From positions 1 through 17,803 of the forward strand of contig JALSNT010000083.1 in the NCBI GenBank assembly GCA_026986885.1: a stretch of 17,803 bases of DNA, read 5' to 3'. Origin of the DNA: Desulfobulbaceae bacterium. GTDB lineage: Bacteria; Desulfobacterota; Desulfobulbia; Desulfobulbales; Desulfobulbaceae. A model generated the notes under the pieces. The model was not told where the DNA came from, ran no database searches, and was given only the letters and a program-made list of their open reading frames with translations. Below, piece after piece: positions 7,299 to 13,946 of this stretch. The position numbers and the translations under genes were made by a program. How positions within the stretch are numbered: the stretch's first letter is position 1; the number at the start of each line of letters is the position of its first letter.

Positions 7299-8126
7299 CT
7301 AATGGGCTTCGCCGCCGCCCTTGAAAAGTACGCCGATAAGAAGGCCGGCCGCCACGGCAATGGCAACCGCCATAATGCCGAAAAGGAGCGAGTGCTTATA
7401 GGAGAGAGATGCTATTAACCTGGGCAGTCCTGACAATTCAATGGTCAGTTTTTTGTCGGCATGGGCAATGGCCGCACCGTCCCTGACCGCAATCGCCTCT
7501 ACCAGATAAGTACCGGCGTTCATTTTAGGTGGAATAATCAAAGTGACCATAAAGGATTTTTGCCCGTCCCTGATCGGCCCGTAGTTAACGGTTCCATTGT
7601 ACACCCCGTAGACACCTGATTTTTCCATAAGTTTAACATATTCGCCAAAGACAAATTTTTTATCCGCAGATTCCGGCGTAATTTTTATGTCACCGACCAG
7701 AGCCTTGTAGCCGATACCAAGCAGGGCCACGTCTTTGACCATCGCGTTATAATCCATATCAAGCTGGGAAAGCAGCAGATCATTGCCCACCTTTTCCGGG
7801 GTATATATCATATAGACCGTCGGTGTGTTCTCAAGCTCCACATCGGTTTTGTTCATCCATAACAACCCGGCCACCTTGCCCTTGACTTTCAAGGGAACGT
7901 CCTTTTTCACCCCAATGACATGCAGCAGAACATCCGCATCCGCAGATACGATACCGGAAGCCTTTAAGGTGGTACCATTATAAAATGTTGTGATCCGGAG
8001 GGTGGTATGAGCAAGTTTCAAACTGACCGCTCCCTCGGCCGCGGACGCCGAGCCACACCAGGACAGGCATACAACCGCAATACATATCAGCGTACAACAT
8101 ATTCTATTTATGTGTATGTCCTTCAT
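7299..8126 (-). CDS. TIGR02186-like membrane-anchored exported protein
   Basis: The protein has 275 residues. Residues 1-29 are a Sec signal peptide, with probable cleavage after S-A-S-A. A beta-rich domain of about 215 residues follows, and one C-terminal transmembrane helix at about 247-268 ends in a short glycine-rich tail. The bitopic topology, the T-T-F-Y-N-G-T-T-L motif near the start, the length and the position directly behind a TauE/SafE permease fit the TIGR02186 / Alph_Pro_TM family. That family's function is not established; a helper or sensor for the adjacent exporter is inference. The ATG is 8 nt after the permease stop. A GGGAGGA within the permease's last codons is about 15 nt from the ATG, longer than usual, so coupling is likely. 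The family assignment is from pattern memory and was not checked by search. Confidence 0.75.
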   Translation of the reverse strand: MKDIHINRICCTLICIAVVCLSWCGSASAAEGAVSLKLAHTTLRITTFYNGTTLKASGIVSADADVLLHVIGVKKDVPLKVKGKVAGLLWMNKTDVELENTPTVYMIYTPEKVGNDLLLSQLDMDYNAMVKDVALLGIGYKALVGDIKITPESADKKFVFGEYVKLMEKSGVYGVYNGTVNYGPIRDGQKSFMVTLIIPPKMNAGTYLVEAIAVRDGAAIAHADKKLTIELSGLPRLIASLSYKHSLLFGIMAVAIAVAAGLLIGVLFKGGGEAH

Positions 8127-8134
8127 ATTACTTT

Positions 8135-9067
8135 TCAGTGTCCTCCCTTCAGCGAAACCATAATTGATGGCGTCATCAAGAGGCCCGCCATCATCTTAAC
8201 ACAAACCAGCAGCACGAGACTGGCTAACATGATTTTCAACTGGTCGGCATTGAGTCGTTTGGAAACAGCGGTCCCTGCCTGTGCACCGATGGTCGAACCT
8301 AACAGAAGAAGAACCGCCAGAACAAAATCAACGGTATGGTTACTCCATGCCTGCATGATGGTAACATTGACACAGGTAAAGAGGATCTGAAAGAGACTGG
8401 TGCCGACGACGACATGCATGGGCATTCGCAGCAGATACACCATGACCGGCACCATGATAAAACCGCCGCCAACTCCCATGATGGCGGCAAGAACACCGAC
8501 CAGAATACCGAAGGCAAGAGGAAGGAGCATGGATATCTCGCAGCCTGATTTTTCAAATCTATACTGAAATGGTAACCGCTGGATAAAAGATTTGCGTCCT
8601 TCAACAACAGGCCTGGACTTTTTCTTTTCTATCGGCATGCCATTATCATGGCGCATTCCCTGTAGACTTTCCCAGAACATATAACCGCCGACCCCGCCCA
8701 GCATAATGACATAGGTAATGGCAATGAGAAAATCGGCATTGCCCATCGCCTTGAGCAGTTTAATAACCTGAACTCCAACCGTTCCTCCGGCGACACCACC
8801 GATAAGCAATATGACCCCCATGGGAATATCCACATTGCCAAGTCGCATATGGGCAACGGTTCCGGATGTGGAAGCTCCGACGATCTGATTGGAATCGCTT
8901 GCCGCCGCCACTGTCGGCGGGATTCCAAACATCATGAGAAGCGGCGTCATGAGAAAACCGCCGCCCACACCAAAAATTCCCGACAGCAGGCCGACAAAAC
9001 CGCCCAACCCAAGAATGAGAAAAATATTTACACTGTTGCCCGCAATGGGTAGATACAAATGAAACAT
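8135..9067 (-). CDS. TauE/SafE family permease (second copy)
   Basis: From ATG at 9067 this gives 310 residues with about eight membrane helices in two homologous halves. Each half opens with the family glycine motif: G-I-F-G-V-G-G-G-F-L-M-T-P in the first and A-I-M-G-V-G-G-G-F-I-M-V-P in the second. Between them is a basic cytoplasmic or periplasmic loop rich in K-K-K-S-R. The family exports or imports small sulfur anions and sulfonates such as sulfite or sulfoacetate; the actual substrate is unknown. The frame is open back to 9190, but that extension runs through an intrinsic terminator hairpin. The ATG at 9067 has GAGGGGG about 11 nt upstream and gives the normal N-terminus, so I prefer it. 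It shares a cluster with the TIGR02186-like gene and lies just after the first TauE/DUF1634 pair. Confidence 0.9.
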   Translation of the reverse strand: MFHLYLPIAGNSVNIFLILGLGGFVGLLSGIFGVGGGFLMTPLLMMFGIPPTVAAASDSNQIVGASTSGTVAHMRLGNVDIPMGVILLIGGVAGGTVGVQVIKLLKAMGNADFLIAITYVIMLGGVGGYMFWESLQGMRHDNGMPIEKKKSRPVVEGRKSFIQRLPFQYRFEKSGCEISMLLPLAFGILVGVLAAIMGVGGGFIMVPVMVYLLRMPMHVVVGTSLFQILFTCVNVTIMQAWSNHTVDFVLAVLLLLGSTIGAQAGTAVSKRLNADQLKIMLASLVLLVCVKMMAGLLMTPSIMVSLKGGH

Positions 9068-9141
9068 AATACAGATTACCCCCTCTTTATCCCTTGTCTG
9101 TGCCTCAGCCCTTTCCCGATATTGTCCCCTTAATAGAGCAT

Positions 9142-9172
9142 AAAAAAAAAATCCGCGCAAGAAGCGCGGATT
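9142..9172 (-). terminator. Intrinsic terminator after the DUF1634-like gene
   Basis: On the minus strand a perfect 9-bp stem (AATCCGCGC with GCGCGGATT, 5-nt loop) is followed at once by about ten T residues. It lies 56 bp after the stop at 9228 and ends the first TauE/DUF1634 unit. The gene starting at 9067 needs readthrough or a promoter in 9068-9141, where I see none that is convincing. Confidence 0.92.
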
Positions 9173-9227
9173 GTTCAAAAGATGGATCACTCCCGTTTAC
9201 ACGGTATTTTTTTTGCTGCATTTCAGA

Positions 9228-9650
9228 TTACGACGGCATGGGGATGACTCCGATAATCGCTATTAAAACAACAATGGTGCCGACCATCGCCAACCAGCCA
9301 TACAACATATTTTTCTCTTTAAACAGGGCCATTGCCGTGAAAAAAAGGGCCGGAAGCACGGCAAAAACACCGAGCGAAAGCCCAAATGCCGATAAGCCGT
9401 CACCGGTTGCCAGATGACTGAGATACCAATGGCCCATGGGCAGGGCCCCGGTTGCCCCTTTCCATATTTGATCAACGGACTCCCCTTTCCATATTGTCGA
9501 TAACCAATATGAGGCAGGAATAGTGCTCTTCCCAAGGAATGCCAGTACAGAGCCAATAATAACAATCACGGAACCTGCCAAAACTCCCCAATAGACAATC
9601 TCACCGTAAAATAACGCCGCCAACGGCGCTTTTGGTTTTTTTTCTTCCAT
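9228..9650 (-). CDS. Small membrane protein, DUF1634-like, partner of a TauE/SafE permease
   Basis: From ATG at 9650 it has 140 residues and three predicted membrane helices: about 14-37, 85-108 and 113-137. A short extracytoplasmic segment with W-K-G repeats lies between the first two. DUF1634 proteins have this size and topology and typically neighbour TauE/SafE permeases, so a partner role is likely; this family call is moderate. The frame stays open to an ATG at 9692, but that would overlap the upstream gene. The ATG at 9650 has GGGAGGA about 4 nt upstream and lies 19 bp after the upstream stop, so it is the better start. A strong terminator follows. Confidence 0.7.
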   Translation of the reverse strand: MEEKKPKAPLAALFYGEIVYWGVLAGSVIVIIGSVLAFLGKSTIPASYWLSTIWKGESVDQIWKGATGALPMGHWYLSHLATGDGLSAFGLSLGVFAVLPALFFTAMALFKEKNMLYGWLAMVGTIVVLIAIIGVIPMPS

Positions 9651-9669
9651 AATTCCTCCCGTCATCCAG

Positions 9670-10701
9670 TCAAAAGGGCAGAGTGATTCCAAATGCGCCT
9701 TCCACTCCCCGCATGATCAACTTTATTGATGAAACAAGCAAAATAACAATCAGGATTTTGCGGACAAAGCCGGCGTTGATGCTGATAAGAAGATAGGCGC
9801 CAAGAATACCGCCGACAACCTGTCCCAGCATCCACGGAGCGGCAAAGATGGCAATAAGTGCCCCATAGGTGATGTAGGTCCATATGGCGGTGGCATTACT
9901 TATCGCCAGCAGCACACCGCTGCTGGCAGCCGCAACCTTGACCGGCGCCATCATAACAAGGTTGATCGTAGCCGTCAGAAACGCGCCGCCGCCAAGCCCG
10001 AAGAAACCGGCAATAAATCCAAGAAATATAAAAATAATCGCACCGGGTATCGCCCTTGTCATATGATAGCTGATGACCTTGCCCAGGGATTCTTCCCAAT
10101 AAGTGCCGTGCAGACCTATTTTTTTTGAAAATGCATCAATTCGCTTTGGCTTGGGGTACTCGGTTTCGCCGCCGCCGCTGATAAGGAAGTAGGCAACGAT
10201 GAGCATGAGGATGCCAAGGGACAAGCGGACATAGCCGTCACCGACCTCGCCCATATATTTACTTAAATATATAGCGGCGGCACTCCCAGCCAGGGCACCG
10301 ACTGTAATAGGAACTCCGCAAAAGAGAACAAGCCGTATATTGGCCAGCCTGGTCTTCATAAAAGGCCCCGAAGAGATCAAACCGCTGAACATGGCCACCA
10401 CCAGTCCGGTCGCTCTGACCACCAGGCTGTCGATGTGAGTAAACCCGAGCATGATCGGAGTAAAAATCACTCCGCCTCCGATGCCCCCGATAACTGCGAG
10501 TATGGCGACTGCCGTACTGATCAGAAATGAGCCGACAATAATAAGCCACATGTCCGTTGGACTGAGCACTTCGGTGGGCTGGACCTTGGAAAAGATGGCC
10601 ATTGCAATATAGCCACCTATGATTAACATAATCAGAATCGTCAGTTCCGGAACTTTCCCGGCCAACGACATTATTTTGCCTGGTTGTTTATCTCCTTTCA
10701 T
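9670..10701 (-). CDS. TauE/SafE family permease (first copy)
   Basis: From ATG at 10701 it has 343 residues and eight or nine hydrophobic helices. The two family glycine motifs are A-V-I-G-G-I-G-G-G-V-I-F-T-P in the first half and G-F-F-G-L-G-G-G-A-F-L-T-A in the second. Between the halves is a polar loop of about 45 residues. Compared with the second copy it has an extra N-terminal helix, and its sequence is clearly divergent, so the two are old paralogues and not a recent duplication. It probably moves a sulfur oxyanion or organosulfonate across the inner membrane. The frame is open to 10761, but the ATG at 10701 gives a normal basic N-terminus; the ribosome site GACGAGA is only moderate. 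The DUF1634-like gene follows 19 bp later and is surely co-transcribed. Confidence 0.88.
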   Translation of the reverse strand: MKGDKQPGKIMSLAGKVPELTILIMLIIGGYIAMAIFSKVQPTEVLSPTDMWLIIVGSFLISTAVAILAVIGGIGGGVIFTPIMLGFTHIDSLVVRATGLVVAMFSGLISSGPFMKTRLANIRLVLFCGVPITVGALAGSAAAIYLSKYMGEVGDGYVRLSLGILMLIVAYFLISGGGETEYPKPKRIDAFSKKIGLHGTYWEESLGKVISYHMTRAIPGAIIFIFLGFIAGFFGLGGGAFLTATINLVMMAPVKVAAASSGVLLAISNATAIWTYITYGALIAIFAAPWMLGQVVGGILGAYLLISINAGFVRKILIVILLVSSIKLIMRGVEGAFGITLPF

Positions 10702-11038
10702 TGTATTTTCTCGTCTTTGTTGATGTGCATTACCAGAAACCGACCGGTTGCCCTCTGCCAAAGCGCCGCCGCCCGCACCAATCCATACCTGCCGCCTCTT
10801 ACAAGCAATTGTTTAACGAGAGATGAACGTACTGTCGCCAAAAATCATATTCTGCAGCAGGAAAATTTTATTGCCGATCAAGCCGGCAGATGAAAAAAGG
10901 CGGGGGGAGAGAGGAAAAAAACAGAAAACCTGCCGGAGCGGTCCCCGGTGATACCACATCACAAAGGGGTCCGGGCGGCCGTAAAGTCTGTGGCAACTGT
11001 TGCTTGTTGAGCATAATAATTCCGTAAAAAGTCAAACC
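10702..11038. other. 337-bp intergenic region between the ClC and first TauE genes
   Basis: It holds the ClC terminator (10913-10974), a small TGCCG/CGGCA hairpin with a 7-nt loop (10872-10888), and presumably the promoter of the TauE/DUF1634 unit. For that promoter I see only weak candidates, for example TTGCTT with TATGGA at 15-bp spacing around 10778-10804. No credible gene is present on either strand. Confidence 0.55.
10913..10974 (-). terminator. Nested-hairpin terminator after the ClC gene
   Basis: On the minus strand CCGGA (10974-10970) pairs with TCCGG (10937-10933), CCCC pairs with GGGG, and GTGAT pairs with ATCAC around a 5-nt loop. The structure is one long imperfect stem. A T-rich run including seven consecutive T (10921-10915) follows about 11 nt later. 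It lies about 65 bp beyond the ClC stop at 11039. Confidence 0.75.
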
Positions 11039-12823
11039 TTACGATGCCGAGCAGACCAGGCGGATTGATTCCGCCTTCTTACTGATACCGCGTTTAAGGA
11101 TTTCATGGTTATATGCGGCAAGCACGTCCTGTCGCTTCAACATGCCCAGTACCCAGGGCTCTTCAAGGCTATCCACGACCGGTATCTCTTCAATACCCTT
11201 GACATCAAACAACTGAATAGCATCGTAAATGTTATCTTCAGGTGTCAGCATAATTACTTCACGGGTACAGATGGCGCCAACCAGATGACAGACCTGCTGC
11301 CCCTCGTCATCATGCAGGATATTCTTCACATCCTGCATGGAAACAACCCCAACCATCAAACCCTTGTAATTAACAACTGGAAAATAAAAACTGTTCTTGG
11401 CAATACTGAACAGCTCGAGCAGTTGAGACATATTTGCATTTTCACTGATAAAATCTACATCCTCGGTCATCGCCTTTCCCACCTTGACCGATTTCAGGAT
11501 AGCCACCTCGCGACCCTCGTGGATATTGATACCCTCGCGGGAAAAATCCACGGTATCAATGGAATCATGATACAAGCGGCCGGCGGTGATGGTGCTGAGG
11601 ATGGAAACAAGCATGACCGGAATAATAATGACATAATTGCCCGTCATCTCGAAGAGAAGAAAAATTGCCGTCATGGGCGCATGGGTTGACGCCGCTAAAA
11701 AGGCACCGATTCCTATGGCCGCGTAGGCGCCTGCAGAAGCAGTATATTGTGGAAGCAGGTAATGGACAGCACTGCCAAACGCCCCGCCGCAGACAGCGCC
11801 GATGAACAGGGCCGGCGCAAAGACACCCCCGGAGCCGCCGGAGCCGAGGGTAATGGCCGTGGCGATGGACTTGAGAAAAATCAGGGCCAGCATAATCAGG
11901 GCAATACCGTGTCCCGACAATGCTTTTTCAATATATTCATAGCCGTCACCCATCACCTGGGGGAACGCGATGCCAATACAGCCGACCAGCAGGGCACCGA
12001 CAATGGGTTTGAGCTGCGGATGCAGCGGCAGCTTTTTAAACTGATCACGGGTATAATAGAAAAACCTGATATGAAGCACGGCCAGGCCCCCAACCAATAC
12101 GGCCATAAGGGCATAGAGCGGTATCTCGACAAAAGGATTGACCATGTGATATTTGGGAACGGGGAAGGTGGGAGCAGCCCCAAACCAGGCTCTGGCAACC
12201 ACTGTAGACAAAGCTGAAGCGATGACCAGCGCTGAAAAGGAAGCTATTTCATATGTACCGAGCAGAACTATCTCGGCAGCAAAAAAAAGTCCGGCCAGTG
12301 GAGCATTGAATATGCCGGCAATACCGCCGGCACAACCAGCGGCAATATACACCTTCATCCGCCGGCCGGATACCCTTCTTTTCTGGCCGACGAGGGAACC
12401 GAGGCAACCACCGATGACAGCGATAGGGCCTTCAACACCGGCCGAATTTCCCGTGCCGATGGTCAACGCGGTTGAGATAATTTTTAAGACAATATTCCGG
12501 GCCCGGATAACCCCGTTCTCCAGATTGACCCGCCGGAGAAAATTGGGGAAGGTATACCCGTTGACGCTGCCGGGAAATGCAACGGAAAAGGGAATCAGCA
12601 GAACCATGCCGCATATCGGCAGCAGGGGCAATAACATGGTTCTCCAGCCGCCTTCGCCAATCCGCAGCCACTCGTAACCACGGACAAAGACTTGCTCGTG
12701 GACCAGGGCAACAGCTTCCCGGAAAACAATAATTGCCACCCCGGACATGAGACCGATGATAGCGGCAATGATGATCATCCTGGTATTCTCACCGGGAAGA
12801 AAAAATTTTAATCTATTCCACAT
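11039..12823 (-). CDS. ClC-type chloride channel/antiporter with C-terminal CBS pair
   Basis: The protein has 594 residues. Residues 15-420 are the ClC membrane core. The gating glutamate is kept as E131 in G-V-E-G-P (usual form G-R-E-G-P), and the third filter motif is G-G-V-F-A-P at 332-337. The first filter motif is unusual: where G-S-G-I-P or G-H-G-V-P is expected, the protein reads G-Y-T-F-P (89-93). Residues 447-575 are two CBS domains, which in this family sit in the cytoplasm and often bind adenine nucleotides. The role is anion transport, either a Cl-/H+ antiporter or a channel; which one cannot be told. The start is sound, with TTGGAG about 5 nt before the ATG at 12823. The gene is separated from its neighbours by a 165-bp gap upstream and a terminator downstream, so it is probably monocistronic. 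Confidence 0.93.
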   Translation of the reverse strand: MWNRLKFFLPGENTRMIIIAAIIGLMSGVAIIVFREAVALVHEQVFVRGYEWLRIGEGGWRTMLLPLLPICGMVLLIPFSVAFPGSVNGYTFPNFLRRVNLENGVIRARNIVLKIISTALTIGTGNSAGVEGPIAVIGGCLGSLVGQKRRVSGRRMKVYIAAGCAGGIAGIFNAPLAGLFFAAEIVLLGTYEIASFSALVIASALSTVVARAWFGAAPTFPVPKYHMVNPFVEIPLYALMAVLVGGLAVLHIRFFYYTRDQFKKLPLHPQLKPIVGALLVGCIGIAFPQVMGDGYEYIEKALSGHGIALIMLALIFLKSIATAITLGSGGSGGVFAPALFIGAVCGGAFGSAVHYLLPQYTASAGAYAAIGIGAFLAASTHAPMTAIFLLFEMTGNYVIIIPVMLVSILSTITAGRLYHDSIDTVDFSREGINIHEGREVAILKSVKVGKAMTEDVDFISENANMSQLLELFSIAKNSFYFPVVNYKGLMVGVVSMQDVKNILHDDEGQQVCHLVGAICTREVIMLTPEDNIYDAIQLFDVKGIEEIPVVDSLEEPWVLGMLKRQDVLAAYNHEILKRGISKKAESIRLVCSAS

Positions 12824-12836
12824 ATCTTCTCCAATA

Positions 12837-12939
12837 AAGGGTGTTGAAATGTATAGTCGAAGAATTCACGGTCCGTTGTGATGCCTTTCACATTCAACAA
12901 AAATTATCGTCTGGATTCATGGTTTAATGCAACACCCTT
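12837..12939. repeat. 10-bp inverted repeat flanking the ClC leader/promoter
   Basis: AAGGGTGTTG (12837-12846) and its exact complement CAACACCCTT (12930-12939) are 83 bp apart in the gap upstream of the ClC gene. One arm abuts the ribosome site of the ClC gene. The other touches the -35 box of the promoter candidate at 12903-12932. Confidence 0.6.
12903..12932 (-). promoter_or_regulatory. Candidate promoter for the ClC gene
   Basis: On the minus strand TTGCAT (12932-12927) and GATAAT (12908-12903, five of six matches to TATAAT) are 18 bp apart. The -35 box is weak. The predicted start near 12896 gives a leader of about 70 nt. Confidence 0.35.
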
Positions 12940-12988
12940 CAATACCGCCTGATCATTATCTGTCCTGAATCCTAAAGTGAGGTGCGGG

Positions 12989-13927
12989 TTAATCACCGAT
13001 CATAACAATACACTGCTCAAAACACTGCTCAATCAGCCTGGTGGAGACCGACCCCATGAACAGTTCCTTAAACTTGCCGCGATCTCTTCGCCCCATAAAG
13101 ACCATTTCCGCCCCATGACTATGAATCTCGGAGATCAAAACCTCCGCCGGATCACCATGTAAAAGCCGCTTCACGATCCGCTCTTTGGCGATTCCCTGAG
13201 CAAGCAACAGCCCTTCGGCACGATCAAGAAGGGCATTGTCCACCGGCGCCTCGACCCGACCATCGGCCAGTCGTGCGCTGTAGGCCGCGATATCCAGAAC
13301 GGAAACCAGGATTATCCTGTTGAGCGAATCCCCACAGGCCGCCGCCAGCACCGCTGCCCGTTCCAGGGCACTCCATGAATTTTTTCTCTCATCCAGGGCC
13401 ACCAGGCAGCAGGCAGGCGGGCAGGACAGTGGCCGGATCCCGGTCAGATAGATGGTCGGCAGCACTTGACGATGGAGAATAGCGGCAACGGTATCACCCA
13501 AACCCTTGCGGATCAAACCTTGATCGTGCCGTTCCAGAATCAGGGATGAATACCTTCCTGTATTGGCCAACGCCACTATCCGCTCGGCCGGATCTCCATC
13601 TTCAACCTGAATGTCAATGGCTGCCTGGATGCCGGTTTCTTTCAACTGTGTCCTGGTGTTTTCCATCACCGGCATGATTTCTTTTTCCAGATGCTCCCGC
13701 CGTAATCGTTTAAACAAATCCGTACTGATAACCTGTGCGGCCCGGGAATCGATATTGGCCATGTGTTCGCTTAGATAACTACCACCAGTGACATAAAGCA
13801 GGCTTATCTTATCAATTCGTTCATCAAGAATCTCGGCAAGACATCGCATCAAGGCCACGGCTTCGGCGTGGCTATGATCTGTATCAAGGGGAAGTAAAAA
13901 TGTCGAGAGTGCGTGTGTTGAGCTCAT
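12989..13927 (-). CDS. Tandem universal stress protein (two UspA domains)
   Basis: From ATG at 13927 the protein has 312 residues in two UspA-type alpha/beta domains, about 1-155 and 165-312. The second domain ends with M-G-R-R-D-R-G-K-F-K-E-L-F-M-G-S-V-S, close to the ATP-binding signature G-x2-G-x9-G-S/T but with Asp for the second Gly. The first domain has only a degenerate version (L-E-R-H-D-Q-G-L-I-R-K-G-L-G-D). ATP binding is therefore plausible in the second domain and doubtful in the first. Usp proteins are cytoplasmic stress and energy-state effectors. AAGGAGAAGA precedes two adjacent ATG codons (13930 and 13927); the second has better spacing from GGAG (7 nt). It lies 19 bp after the NhaD-like gene, so the pair is an operon, and the protein may modulate that transporter (inference). 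Confidence 0.88.
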   Translation of the reverse strand: MSSTHALSTFLLPLDTDHSHAEAVALMRCLAEILDERIDKISLLYVTGGSYLSEHMANIDSRAAQVISTDLFKRLRREHLEKEIMPVMENTRTQLKETGIQAAIDIQVEDGDPAERIVALANTGRYSSLILERHDQGLIRKGLGDTVAAILHRQVLPTIYLTGIRPLSCPPACCLVALDERKNSWSALERAAVLAAACGDSLNRIILVSVLDIAAYSARLADGRVEAPVDNALLDRAEGLLLAQGIAKERIVKRLLHGDPAEVLISEIHSHGAEMVFMGRRDRGKFKELFMGSVSTRLIEQCFEQCIVMIGD

Positions 13928-13946
13928 CATTCTTCTCCTTTGTCGA

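Noticed and set aside
9068..9190. Upstream extension of the second TauE/SafE gene to the ATG at 9190
   Set aside because: The extension would translate through a perfect terminator stem with a T-run and adds a non-family N-terminus. The ATG at 9067 with GAGGGGG is preferred.
10872..10888. Second terminator hairpin (TGCCG/CGGCA) downstream of the ClC terminator
   Set aside because: The stem has only 5 bp and is followed by ATAAAATTTT without a clean T-run. It is mentioned only as part of the gap.
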